Assembly (NCBI RefSeq): GCF_900142875.1
Contig: NZ_FRCK01000014.1
Span: 1-64,000 of the forward strand
Origin: Paracoccus solventivorans
Lineage (GTDB): Bacteria > Pseudomonadota > Alphaproteobacteria > Rhodobacterales > Rhodobacteraceae
Direction: 5' to 3'
Length of the DNA stretch: 64,000 nt
Shown here: positions 1 through 7,804 of the stretch, one piece after another
Layout: each line of letters opens with the position of its first letter
Position numbering within the stretch: position 1 is the stretch's first letter
Position numbers and translations under genes: made by a program
Notes under the pieces: generated by a model
What the model saw: the letters and a program-made list of their open reading frames with translations, nothing else
Told to the model about the DNA's origin: nothing
Databases searched by the model: none

Positions 1-254
1 GAGATCCCCGCGGTCGCGGGGATCGCACCTCCGGGGGGATTCGGACGAGCCGAACGCCCCCGGCCTGGTGGGCCGCGCGAAGACGCGCGTCCGTCTCGGG
101 AACCGCCGGTTCCCCCACGCAAGGCCGCGCGCTTGACGGGGGCGAGGGGTTTCCCCGGCCTTCCTCGGCCTGCGGCTCCGTGCAGGCCGGGTGATCCCCC
201 TCCCCTCGCCCCCTACGCGCAACCTTGCGCGGGTCCCCCTCCAGCCCTCGCCGG
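1..254 (+). repeat. Structured repeat A, copy 1
   Basis: GC-rich element also found at 37581-37941 (same strand) and 40165-40418 (inverted). Copies 1 and 3 are both 254 bp and differ at about four positions by eye. Similarity between copies 1 and 2 continues to about 355, almost to the next start codon. It is packed with hairpins: 3-24 has a 9-bp perfect stem (GATCCCCGC/GCGGGGATC), 75-88 is GCGCG-AAGA-CGCGC, and further stems are GGAACC/GGTTCC and GCGCAA/TTGCGC. In every copy the element lies upstream of a different small plasmid gene, here DUF3768, so a 5' leader or promoter-bearing module is likely. The left end coincides with the window edge, so the copy could extend further. Confidence 0.9.
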
Positions 255-370
255 GAGGCAGGGGTTCAGGAGAGGCGCCGCTTCGCGGTCCTCGCCTGAC
301 CCCCCGCCCATCATGGGCACCCCGACCGAGGCAAAGACCGAGGCGGGGCCGTCGCTGGAAGGAGAACGCC

Positions 371-838
371 ATGAACGACGTGGCCTTTGCCACCTATGTC
401 TGCGGCTACTGCGGAGCCGAGCAGTCTGCCCAAGTATCCCCCCGCACTTGTCCGCGCTGTGGCCATTTCGGCCCGGAGCGCGACTTCCCGACCCGCGAGA
501 CGCTGACCATCCGGGAGCAGAACGACCGCTTCCGCGCCGGGCTGGTATCCCCCACCGGATGCCCGCTCCCCGGCACCGTTGTCGTCACCGCTGGCGTCCG
601 GGACCGTGGCCGCGACTTCGAGACGGAAGCCTACCTCGCCGCCGCCACCGATACCGCCTTCACCGAGGACAATGACCCGTGGGGCGATCACGGCTTCGGC
701 GTGGTCGAGGTCAATGGCGAAAAGCTGTTCTGGAAGATCGACCTCTACGACCGGGCGCTTGAATACGGCTCCCCCGAGCCCACCGACCCGGCGAGGACGC
801 ACCGCGTCCTGACCATCCTGTTCCCCTCCGAATACTGA
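371..838 (+). CDS. DUF3768 protein with N-terminal zinc ribbon
   Basis: 155 aa from the ATG at 371, preceded by GGAAGGAG; the longer in-frame reading upstream runs through repeat A and is not coding. Residues about 9-30 carry two CxxC pairs (CGYCG and CPRCG), a small zinc ribbon. The rest matches DUF3768: an NDRFR segment, then NDPWGDHGFG, FWKIDLYD, and a C-terminus near RVLTILFPSEY. DUF3768 is a frequent alphaproteobacterial plasmid protein of unknown function. It lies 77 bp upstream of the ParB-like gene in the same orientation and may be co-transcribed with it. No function is assigned. Confidence 0.85.
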   Translation: MNDVAFATYVCGYCGAEQSAQVSPRTCPRCGHFGPERDFPTRETLTIREQNDRFRAGLVSPTGCPLPGTVVVTAGVRDRGRDFETEAYLAAATDTAFTEDNDPWGDHGFGVVEVNGEKLFWKIDLYDRALEYGSPEPTDPARTHRVLTILFPSEY

Positions 839-915
839 CCGCCCGCACAGGCCCGACCCTGCCCGCCAAGGGCAGGGCACCGGAAAAACCATCGTCGCTT
901 TCAAGGAAATCAGCC

Positions 916-2793
916 ATGTCCAACGTCACCGCCCTGCCCTTTGAGACCCGCGCCATCGAGGCCCCCGCCGTCGAGGGCATCCCGCTCCACGACCTCTACC
1001 TGTCCGACATGAACCCCCGGCAGGAGGTCGACCCCGAGGGCATCGCGCTCCTGGCCGACAGCATCGCCATGATCGGCCTGATCCAGCCGATCGCGGGTTT
1101 CCGCGACGAGCAAGGCAAGGTCGGTATCGTCGCCGGTGGCCGCCGCTGGCGCGCGATCAAGCTGGCGATCGAGCGTGACCCCGAACTGATCGCGCATCGC
1201 ACGGAACTGACCTTCATCCCGACCCGGTTGGCCCCCGACGCGGCGACCGCTCGCGCATGGGCGGCGGTCGAGAACACGGCCCGCGAGGACCTGCACCCCG
1301 CCGACGAAATCCGCGCCTTCGGGCGGATGCGAGAGAGCGGCGCCGATGTGCCGACCATCGCCCGGACCTTCGGCATCACCGAGGCGCATGTCTATCGCCG
1401 CCTCGCCCTTGCCGCCCTGCCTGCCCCGGTGCTGGACGCGCTGAAAGCGGGCGAAATCAACCTTGGCGCGGCCAAGGCGTTCACCGTGGCCGACGACGAG
1501 GCGCTTGCTCTCACCGTGCTGGACCAGATCAGGAACCGGGAGACGAGCGAGCATCGCATCAAGCAAATGTTGCAGCCGGACGCGATCAACGCCGCCAGCG
1601 ACCGCCGCGCCCGCTTTGTCGGGATCGACGCCTACCGCGCCGTAGGTGGCAAGGCGACCGCCGACCTCTTTGCCGAAGCGACCCTGCTGCACGACGCCGA
1701 CCTGCTGAACCGGCTCTTTGCCGAGAAGCTGCAAGCGGCGGCGGACGCCAAGGAAACGGAATGGGCGTGGATCGAGACGCTGGACGAGGCTTATGTCCCC
1801 TATGGCATGGCCGAGAAGCTGGCGCGGCTCTACTGCATCGAGGGCGAGCTGACCGAAGAACAGGCGGAACGCTACGACGAACTGGCGGAACTCGCGCAGG
1901 CCGAGGTTCTGGACGAGGCGGGCGAGGCCGAACTGGACGCCTTGCAGGCGATCCTCGACGGCGATTTCACCGACGCGCAGCGCCGGTTCGGCGGCTGGTT
2001 CATGTGCGTGTCGCAGGACGGCACAATCAGGATGGACGGCCCCTATGTCCGCCCCGAGGACCGCGCCGCCGCCGTCGAGGCCGAAGTTCTGACCGGCCAC
2101 GCCGCGCGGCAGATCGAGGGGGCCAAGGCCGATGCCCCAAAAACGCCCTACAGCGGCGCACTCGTGGCCGACTTGCGCGCGATGCGGAGCGCCGCAATCC
2201 AAGGCGCGATGCTCGACAAGCCGGAACTGGCGCTTGACCTGCTGGCCTACACCTTCGCCGAGAAATGGGGCGGGCCGCTGGCCGTCCGCACCGACGAAAG
2301 CCCGATCACGCCCGCCACGGAAACCGGCTTTGCACCCGATCCGCGCTTGCGCGCCACCGAGGGCGAGGAAGAAGGCGAGGACGAGGGCAGCGCGCCCGAG
2401 GCTGACCCTTTCGACGCCTTCCGCGCCAAGGGCAAGAAGCACCGCAACGCCGTGCTGGCCCTCGCCCTTGCCCGCAGCCTCAAATACGACGACCGCGATC
2501 CGATCTTTGCCAAGGTCGAGGCCGAGACGAAGGCCAGCATCCGTCAGGTCTGGACGCCGACCGCCGAGAACTTCTTTGCCCGCGTCAGCGCCGAGTATCT
2601 GGATGCGCTGCATCTGGACCTCACCGGCTGCGATCCGCAGAGGTCCGGCTTCAAGGCGTTCAAGAGCCAGAAGAAGGGCGAGAAGGCGGCAGGGATGGAG
2701 CGGCTGTTCACCGACCCCGCTTATCAGGCCGCGTGGAAGATCGACGCCGAGAAGAAGGCCCGCATCGAGGCATGGATGCCCGACTGCTTCTGA
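916..2793 (+). CDS. Large ParB/Spo0J-family protein
   Basis: 625 aa. Residues about 20-115 form a ParB/sulfiredoxin-like N-terminal domain (IALLADSIAMIGLIQPI, then the GGRRWRAIKLA box). Residues about 125-170 form the ParB helix-turn-helix (TIARTFGITEAHVYRRLALA). The remaining two thirds are mostly helical, with an acidic stretch (about 475-490) and a lysine-rich C-terminus. It is about twice the length of a chromosomal ParB, and no parA is adjacent. Such long ParB-like proteins are common plasmid accessory proteins, and a dedicated parA/parB pair sits elsewhere in this window, so this one is more likely a DNA-binding or nuclease-like accessory than the plasmid segregation factor. Start is the ATG at 916 after AAGGAAA. 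Confidence 0.85.
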   Translation: MSNVTALPFETRAIEAPAVEGIPLHDLYLSDMNPRQEVDPEGIALLADSIAMIGLIQPIAGFRDEQGKVGIVAGGRRWRAIKLAIERDPELIAHRTELTFIPTRLAPDAATARAWAAVENTAREDLHPADEIRAFGRMRESGADVPTIARTFGITEAHVYRRLALAALPAPVLDALKAGEINLGAAKAFTVADDEALALTVLDQIRNRETSEHRIKQMLQPDAINAASDRRARFVGIDAYRAVGGKATADLFAEATLLHDADLLNRLFAEKLQAAADAKETEWAWIETLDEAYVPYGMAEKLARLYCIEGELTEEQAERYDELAELAQAEVLDEAGEAELDALQAILDGDFTDAQRRFGGWFMCVSQDGTIRMDGPYVRPEDRAAAVEAEVLTGHAARQIEGAKADAPKTPYSGALVADLRAMRSAAIQGAMLDKPELALDLLAYTFAEKWGGPLAVRTDESPITPATETGFAPDPRLRATEGEEEGEDEGSAPEADPFDAFRAKGKKHRNAVLALALARSLKYDDRDPIFAKVEAETKASIRQVWTPTAENFFARVSAEYLDALHLDLTGCDPQRSGFKAFKSQKKGEKAAGMERLFTDPAYQAAWKIDAEKKARIEAWMPDCF

Positions 2794-2855
2794 CCGAAAA
2801 ATGCGGGCGGCGCTGCCATGCCGCCCGCATCCCTCCGATTGGTGGAGCCACCATC

Positions 2856-3089
2856 ATGCCCGACTTCACCGCGCACGAGCATCCCGTTCTCGCCGTCGCC
2901 TGCCCGACCTGTCGCGCAAAGGCCGGAGCCTGGTGCCGCCGCCCGAGCGGGCACGTTGCCAGCGATCTTCACAAGACCCGCCGGATCGAGGCCGACAGGC
3001 TGTTCATCGAGCAGCATGGCGAGCTTGCCGCGATCATCCGCGCCGCGCCCGGCTGGCTGATCGACCCGCGTGGTCGCGCTCGTGATTGA
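2856..3089 (+). CDS. Small phage/plasmid-type zinc-finger protein
   Basis: 77 aa from the ATG at 2856. Residues about 13-40 contain CPTC, then a C near residue 27 and H-x(6)-H, followed by R and E residues, the layout of the short phage-type DNA-binding zinc fingers (C-x2-C-x(n)-C with HxxxR). It starts 62 bp after the ParB-like gene on the same strand and could be the last gene of that operon. The function is not known; nucleic-acid binding is inferred only from the finger. Confidence 0.7.
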   Translation: MPDFTAHEHPVLAVACPTCRAKAGAWCRRPSGHVASDLHKTRRIEADRLFIEQHGELAAIIRAAPGWLIDPRGRARD

Positions 3090-3091
3090 GA

Positions 3092-3123
3092 TGTTCAGCC
3101 GTGCAGACGTACAGCTGTGAAGA
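3092..3123. repeat. Four-unit octamer mini-array
   Basis: Four consecutive in-phase 8-mers: tgttcagc, cgtgcaga, cgtacagc, tgtgaaga. They match the consensus (C/T)GTG(A/C)AG(A/C) of the ~30-unit array beside parA at 41981-42267. This is probably a secondary binding site for the same partition or regulatory protein. It begins 2 bp after the stop of the zinc-finger gene. Confidence 0.55.
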
Positions 3124-3514
3124 TGCCTGGACTAGGTCCTTCCCGTCTGGATCGCCTAGGCGTGGACGCTCCGAACACAACCCCGCCGCCACAGCCGCCA
3201 GATCAATGCCGCTTGCGCCCGCCACATTCAGAGATTTCCGCAGGATCATATCTCGGTCGAACTCGAGACCGCCGCGCTGCCCGGCGCAACGCTGCCTGAC
3301 ACCCCCTTCCTTCAGCGACGGAGGACAACTGGCCCCGCCTCGTGCGGGGTCTCCTTTTTGCTCCGGGCCTGGTAGTCCCGCCCTCCCACGGGCCGCGCCC
3401 GTGGCCGAGCAGGACATGGCGCTTCGCGCCGAGCCGCTGCGCGGCGGGGGGACCATTGCGCGGCGGCCGCGCGACCGCGATGGTCTGGATGCCGCAGCCG
3501 GAGCCCCAGAGATC
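3124..3514. other. Intergenic stretch before the SRAP gene
   Basis: About 390 bp with no convincing gene on either strand. It contains the terminator-like hairpin at 3333-3359 and several GC-rich inverted repeats between 3380 and 3500, for example CACGGGC...GCCCGTG near 3389-3405. It may be a long 5' leader for the SRAP gene or eroded sequence. Confidence 0.4.
3333..3359 (+). terminator. Rho-independent terminator-like hairpin
   Basis: CCCCGC (3333-3338), a 5-nt loop and GCGGGG (3344-3349), followed by TCTCCTTTTT. The stem is perfect and the T-tract follows within five bases on the plus strand. It could end the transcript from 371-3089, or act as an attenuator ahead of the SRAP gene at 3515. 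Confidence 0.65.
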
Positions 3515-4147
3515 ATGTGCAACTTGTACAGCCAGACGCGCGCTCAGGAAGCCATGCGTCAGCTCTTTCAACACCGGGGCTGGATCGACCGCACTGGAAA
3601 CCTCGAACCCGGCGACATCTATCCAGATCAACTGGCCCCCATCATCCGCAATGCCGCTGATGGCGGGGTGGAGCTCGTCAAGGCCCGCTGGGGGATGCCG
3701 ACCCCGCCGCAGCACATGAAGACGCAGCGAGACCCCGGCGTAACCAATATCCGCAACACGGCCTCGCCGCACTGGCGGCGATGGCTGGACCCGGCACACC
3801 GCTGCCTCGTGCCGCTGACCGCCTTCGCCGAACCGCTTGGCAAGGGCCGCGGCAATCAGTGGTTCGCACCTGACGACGACTGCCCGGCCTTCTTCGCCGG
3901 GATCGAGACGCGGGCTTGGCGCTCCGTCCGCAAGGTCAAGGACGGCGAGACAACCGACGACCTGTTCGGCTTCCTGACCACGAGCCCCAACGCCGAGGTC
4001 GCACCGATCCATCCGAAGGCCATGCCAGTGATCCTGACGCGGCCTGACGAATGGGAGGCATGGCTGATCGCACCGTGGACCGAGGCTCGCGCCTTGCAGC
4101 GACCTCTGCCGGATGGCGCGCTACGGTTACTCGACCCGCCGAGCTGA
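3515..4147 (+). CDS. SRAP-domain (YedK/HMCES-like) protein, copy 1
   Basis: 210 aa. The chosen ATG gives MCNLY, which puts the catalytic Cys at position 2 as the family requires; the longer open frame upstream is non-coding. SRAP proteins form a thiazolidine crosslink from Cys2 to abasic sites in single-stranded DNA and shield them. Family signatures are RWGMPTPP, the TNIRNTASPHWRRWL segment, RCLVPLTAFAEP and a late HPKAMPVIL containing the conserved His. It is strongly similar throughout to the second copy at 18774-19412. On a conjugative plasmid it plausibly protects the incoming single strand, an inference consistent with the ssb gene beside copy 2. Confidence 0.9.
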   Translation: MCNLYSQTRAQEAMRQLFQHRGWIDRTGNLEPGDIYPDQLAPIIRNAADGGVELVKARWGMPTPPQHMKTQRDPGVTNIRNTASPHWRRWLDPAHRCLVPLTAFAEPLGKGRGNQWFAPDDDCPAFFAGIETRAWRSVRKVKDGETTDDLFGFLTTSPNAEVAPIHPKAMPVILTRPDEWEAWLIAPWTEARALQRPLPDGALRLLDPPS

Positions 4148-4185
4148 CGGATTGCGTCGGGCGATTGTTCCTGATATGTTCTTAC

Positions 4186-4395
4186 ATGCCCGACCTTCGC
4201 CTTACACACACGATCGACCTCATTGCCGACGATGGATCGAGAACGATCCAGCGGCTCGGGGAGGTTGCCAGCTACGCGAGCGCCGAGCTGGTGTTCAAAC
4301 AGGCCGCTATTGAATGGCCGCGCGGGCGCATTCTCTGGCGGCATGGCGCGCGGATTCTGTGCGACAGCGGCTCTGGCCGGCGGGACGCCCCTTAG
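4186..4395 (+). CDS. Small hypothetical protein
   Basis: 69 aa from the ATG at 4186: MPDLRLTHTIDLIADDG... then a basic C-terminal half. It follows the SRAP gene by 38 bp on the same strand and has plausible codon use. No family recognised and no membrane segment. The alternative is a chance open frame. The next gene, WGR, faces it from the other strand. Confidence 0.45.
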   Translation: MPDLRLTHTIDLIADDGSRTIQRLGEVASYASAELVFKQAAIEWPRGRILWRHGARILCDSGSGRRDAP

Positions 4396-4420
4396 TGGTT
4401 CCACTGCGCCGCGGCGGCCC

Positions 4421-4753
4421 TCAAGGCGCGTATCCTCGCCTGCGCTTCGCCCTCAGCAGGATCAAGAAGGCAGCCTCTGCCTGTTGAGGCTCATTGAACC
4501 ACTCCGTCCGGCTCCGGCCCGAGGTCCCGATCCGCCCCCAGTGACGGACTACCCCGCACTCGCCGAAGAGGCTGGTCGCGAGCTCCAGACCGTAGAACCG
4601 ATGCATGTTGCAGGAAGGGTCGGCGCGAGTAAGGAGGACGGGCGCCACACCCTGGACCCCGGTCGCATCCTCACCGGGGAACAACATGACTTCAGGAGAA
4701 GCAATCGGATGCGCAGCCAGCCAGTCGAGAAGATCGATCTGCTCTTCGCTCAT
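4421..4753 (-). CDS. WGR-domain protein
   Basis: 110 aa. The central part (about 50-95) is a WGR domain: RFYGLELATSLFGE, then VVRHWGRIGTSGR, which contains the namesake W-G-R. WGR domains occur in PARPs, where they bind DNA breaks, and in short bacterial proteins of unknown role. The ATG overlaps the stop of the resolvase gene by 4 nt (ATGA), so translation is coupled and the two proteins probably work together. Confidence 0.85.
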   Translation of the reverse strand: MSEEQIDLLDWLAAHPIASPEVMLFPGEDATGVQGVAPVLLTRADPSCNMHRFYGLELATSLFGECGVVRHWGRIGTSGRSRTEWFNEPQQAEAAFLILLRAKRRRGYAP

Positions 4754-5322
4754 GACAGGCTCTGCCTCCTCGCTGCGGGGAAGTAGGCGTAGAAGGTGGC
4801 CCGGCTCACGTCGAGGCGCTTGGCGATCTGCGCCACAGGGATGCTCGGATCCTTGAGGAGCGCCCGGGCCATCGCGAGGTCGTCCTCGGAGAGCTTCCGA
4901 CGCCGCCCGCCCTTGCGGCCTCTGGCGGCCGCGGCCTTGAGCCCTTCGAGCGTCCGCTCGCGGTTAAGGTCGAGGAAGTACTCGGCGATGGTGCCCAGGA
5001 AGTTGAACATGAGCCGCCCCGTGGGGGTCTCGGTGTCCACCGCCTCGGTGAGAGAGCGGAGCCTGACTCCCTGCGCCTGGAGCTTGTGGGCGGTGTCCAG
5101 CATCTCGCGCAGGGAGCGGCCCAGCCGGTCCACCTTCCAGACTACGAGCTGGTCCTCGGGGCGCAGGAACCCAAGCGCGGCTTCCAGGGCGGGACGCTTC
5201 GTGCCGGCGCGGCCAGACTCCTTCTCCTCGAAGATCCTCTCGCAGCCCGCACGCAGAAGGGCGTCGCGCTGCAGGTCCAGGTTCTGGTCGTCGGTCGAGA
5301 CGCGGGCATAGCCGATCAGCAT
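4750..5322 (-). CDS. Serine resolvase/invertase
   Basis: 190 aa. The start is the ATG at 5322, which opens MLIGYARVSTDDQN; 45 further codons upstream are open but lie within the probable res site. Catalytic Ser is in YARVST, followed by the conserved Arg/Asp segment VWKVDRLGRSLREML, a long helix, and a C-terminal HTH (SIPVAQIAKRLDVSRATFYAYF). Length and layout fit Tn3-family resolvases and DNA invertases. The gene is translationally coupled to the WGR gene, and a candidate res site lies immediately upstream (5321-5456). No transposase or terminal repeats are seen, so this may be a plasmid multimer resolution unit or a transposon remnant. Confidence 0.92.
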   Translation of the reverse strand: MLIGYARVSTDDQNLDLQRDALLRAGCERIFEEKESGRAGTKRPALEAALGFLRPEDQLVVWKVDRLGRSLREMLDTAHKLQAQGVRLRSLTEAVDTETPTGRLMFNFLGTIAEYFLDLNRERTLEGLKAAAARGRKGGRRRKLSEDDLAMARALLKDPSIPVAQIAKRLDVSRATFYAYFPAARRQSLS

Positions 5323-5456
5323 GTCAGGATAGTACCTGAACATGGTATGTCGGACAACTGATTTCAGGACACGGTTTCCAGACATAAAAGAGGTACCAAG
5401 ACGAGGCCTGGTATGGCATCCGCCAAGATGTCCAACATACGAACGTTTGTTTGACA
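5321..5456. promoter_or_regulatory. Candidate resolvase res site
   Basis: Lies directly upstream of the resolvase. The stretch 5429-5456 is exactly 28 bp, starts TGTC and ends GACA, the size and ends of a resolvase subsite I. Other imperfect TGTC...GACA-type inverted repeats follow toward the gene: 5346-5356 (TATGTCGGACA), matched by 5429-5439 in inverted orientation, and ATGTCAGG...CCTGAACAT at about 5321-5343 overlapping the start codon. The arrangement resembles a three-subsite res, but the individual subsites are weak. Confidence 0.45.
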
Positions 5457-5507
5457 CGATGACTGGCTTTCCGGGAGTTGGTCGGCCCGCGCGGCTGACG
5501 GCGCCGC

Positions 5508-6581
5508 CTACTCAGGGCAGGGCGTATAGGGCTGCGCCGGCGTGACGAGGAACTGCTCTGCGATCATATCACCCTTCGCGGCCACGCTCTTCACCGCTGC
5601 AGGAACGAGCCCTTCGACAGCCCTCCGCCAATCGTCAAGCTCAATTCGCTTCTCGTTAATCGGGGGGTCGAGGCGCATAACATTAGGGGGCCCGAGCAGC
5701 AGCCGTGCCTGGTTCGTCGCGGCAAGCGACTGGAGCCGCATGGCCGCGAAAATCGCATCCTTCCAGAAAAACAACCCACCCAACCGGATCTGCCTCGACG
5801 AGATGATGTAAGGATCGTCTCCACCGCCGATCGTCAGAACGTCGATCTGGTTGGACTCAACCGTGAAGCAAGTCAGCGCCTCGATCACTGCTAACATGAC
5901 CGGGTTGTTGGCCCAAACACCTCCGTCCACCAGGAGATAGCCGCCGCGCTCCAACGGCCGAAAAAAAGTTGGAGCCGCGGCTGTAGCGAGTCCAATTGTC
6001 ACCATGGGCACGTGCCTGTCGGTCTTGTAGTCAGGGTGATGCGGAGTCTTGAAGACAAAAACCTCGCTGTGGCGACCATCGAACGCCGGCACGATCAGCC
6101 GGACCTTGGAGCTTCCGAGGAGCGTACCGGCCCCGAGGCGCTCCCTTAGTAGCGTTTCCAAGGCAACGCGGTCGTAGCGGTAGTGGAGATAGTGCAGGCT
6201 GTTACGCCAAACCGCTCTCAAGCGGCCGCGAAAGCCGCTAGGAGGAGGTGGGAAGACCTCGTCCCCGCGCTCGACGTAGAGGTCTTGGAGCTCGCGTCCG
6301 CTGAGGCCAGCGCCAAGTCCCAGGCTCAAGATTCCGCCGGTTGACGTTCCCGCTATGAGGTCGAAGAACTCGCCAACAGAGCGACCATTCGTGTAGCGGC
6401 GCTCAAGCTCGGCTAAAATCGTGGCGGGAAAAACTCCCCGAACGCCCCCGCCATCGAGAGACAGGATGCGAAACCGCCGGTGCGCGGGCCAAGCCTGTGG
6501 GACACGGCGTTGAGGGATCGCTCCCGCTGAGCGAGCCTCTCCAGGTTGGAGGCGTTTGGGTTCAGCCACAGGCTTATGCAA
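5508..6581 (-). CDS. capV: CBASS effector: patatin-like phospholipase (CapV-type)
   Basis: 357 aa, TTG start overlapping the TAA of the HNH-SAVED gene by 8 bp. Patatin signatures: oxyanion loop DGGGVRG (43-49), nucleophile elbow GTSTGG with Ser80, and catalytic Asp219 in DGGVWANNP. CapV phospholipases degrade the inner membrane when switched on by the cyclic nucleotide made by a CBASS CD-NTase. The first ~36 residues before RILSLDGGG are poorly conserved, so a downstream GTG (residue 5) is an alternative start. Its overlap with the Cap5 gene and its position beside the CD-NTase/Cap2/Cap3 genes argue that it belongs to the same CBASS locus, giving two effectors. Confidence 0.9.
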   Translation of the reverse strand: MHKPVAEPKRLQPGEARSAGAIPQRRVPQAWPAHRRFRILSLDGGGVRGVFPATILAELERRYTNGRSVGEFFDLIAGTSTGGILSLGLGAGLSGRELQDLYVERGDEVFPPPPSGFRGRLRAVWRNSLHYLHYRYDRVALETLLRERLGAGTLLGSSKVRLIVPAFDGRHSEVFVFKTPHHPDYKTDRHVPMVTIGLATAAAPTFFRPLERGGYLLVDGGVWANNPVMLAVIEALTCFTVESNQIDVLTIGGGDDPYIISSRQIRLGGLFFWKDAIFAAMRLQSLAATNQARLLLGPPNVMRLDPPINEKRIELDDWRRAVEGLVPAAVKSVAAKGDMIAEQFLVTPAQPYTPCPE

Positions 6582-7704
6582 TCGTCAACGTGGAAACAAA
6601 GCCGCCCACAGTACGGTTCTGATCCCATATGCGCAGCGGTAAGTCCGCTTTTGACATCCAAATGCGCCCCACTTCCACGGCAGTTGAGTTGGGCAATGCC
6701 GGGAAGACATTGATTATAGCGTCCTCGCCATGCGCTGCCTTGATGCGGTCAAAGAGGTACCGGACGCGCCGCTTGAACTCTGCGAGGTCTTCTGGGCGGC
6801 GCATGATGTCGTTGTGGGGGTTGTCTGCAGTGAGCGACCAAATCTGTACATTGTCCCCGAGTACCGCATGGATGCGGTCGTCGTTGACAGTTGCGCTTAA
6901 AGCGAGCTTCAACGCTACGGTCGAGTACCGAGGTTGCGCGGGCTCCCCAGTCTGGAACGTGATCGCGGGCTGGTTCGGCTGCCAGCGCCAAGTCGATGGC
7001 TCGCGGTGACGTTGGTGGACCGACACGGGCACGATGTCACCCAGAAGGCGCCCCAGCTCGATTAGTAACGGCTGGGGCGCCAACGCGAAGACGCTAATCT
7101 GGTTGATCTCCCTCTGCTCAATACGCTCTTTCACCTTGCGCGCGAACTGCCGCCTCAGGTTGTCTTGTTGGACCTCCCAGTACTTCGCTTCGTGGTCGGC
7201 GTACTCGCAGCCGACAAGCTCGATGTCGATCGTCCTACCCTGGGCGGGGTGGCGGTCGGGCGGCATCGCCGCGAAGATCGAGCGGGTCGAGACCAGGGCG
7301 TCGTTCCGCCCGATATCGGCCGCGAACCGGATTACGTGTGAGGCACGCTCCTCCGCGATCCCCGTGACAATGGAAATGCGATCCTCGTGCTCCGCCTTCA
7401 TCTCGAGCAAGATTTCTTCAGGGTGGTCCGCAAGGTAGTCAACGTCAACGCCCTTGTGGTGCGTGGCGCAGAGCAACATCAGGTTTGTGATATCTTGGGC
7501 CAACAGAAGCGAGCGAACGGGATCACCCCGCGGCCCTTCCGGGCTGTCGGCCACGATATGGGCGACAAAGCCGAACTTGCCGTCCTCACGCCCTGCGATC
7601 AGGTCCCCGATCAACTCGATGTTGCAGCCTCGATACTCGCAGCGGCCTCCGGCCTTTGCCCACAGCGCCAATTGGATCTTGGCCGGAATGCTGGTCTTAG
7701 CCAT
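6574..7704 (-). CDS. cap5: CBASS effector: HNH-SAVED endonuclease (Cap5-type)
   Basis: 376 aa. The N-terminal ~100 residues form an HNH/McrA-type nuclease: Cys22 and Cys27, His49 in [10 protein letters not shown], Asn74 in ITNLMLLC and His82/83. The remainder is a SAVED cyclic-oligonucleotide sensor (about 160-376) with [30 protein letters not shown] and the C-terminal [15 protein letters not shown]. Cap5 proteins oligomerise on cyclic nucleotide and degrade DNA non-specifically. The gene is divergent from the CD-NTase, with about 100 bp between them, and is followed by the patatin gene with an 8-bp overlap. Confidence 0.92.
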   Translation of the reverse strand: MAKTSIPAKIQLALWAKAGGRCEYRGCNIELIGDLIAGREDGKFGFVAHIVADSPEGPRGDPVRSLLLAQDITNLMLLCATHHKGVDVDYLADHPEEILLEMKAEHEDRISIVTGIAEERASHVIRFAADIGRNDALVSTRSIFAAMPPDRHPAQGRTIDIELVGCEYADHEAKYWEVQQDNLRRQFARKVKERIEQREINQISVFALAPQPLLIELGRLLGDIVPVSVHQRHREPSTWRWQPNQPAITFQTGEPAQPRYSTVALKLALSATVNDDRIHAVLGDNVQIWSLTADNPHNDIMRRPEDLAEFKRRVRYLFDRIKAAHGEDAIINVFPALPNSTAVEVGRIWMSKADLPLRIWDQNRTVGGFVSTLTIA

Positions 7705-7804
7705 GGCGGTCCTCGCGGTTTTCCGCTACACGGTGTTCACGTTTCATTCACGGAGTCCAGTTGTGGCCGCCAATCAGGAGGACGGTCGCCTCACAGCAGG
7801 GATC

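Noticed and set aside
1-370. Repeat A as an insertion sequence or MITE
   Set aside because: No transposase, no terminal inverted repeats matching each other and no evident target duplication. All copies sit just upstream of genes, which fits a leader better.
910-2613. Long minus-strand open frame antisense to the ParB-like gene
   Set aside because: Compositional shadow in high-GC DNA. The plus-strand frame has recognisable ParB domains and a start with ribosome-binding site.
3034-3522. Minus-strand frame across the 3.1-3.5 kb gap
   Set aside because: It reads through the octamer mini-array and the terminator hairpin and shows no motif.
4750-5322. Complete Tn3-family transposon
   Set aside because: No DDE transposase (tnpA) or 38-bp terminal repeats found nearby; only the resolvase and a res-like site.
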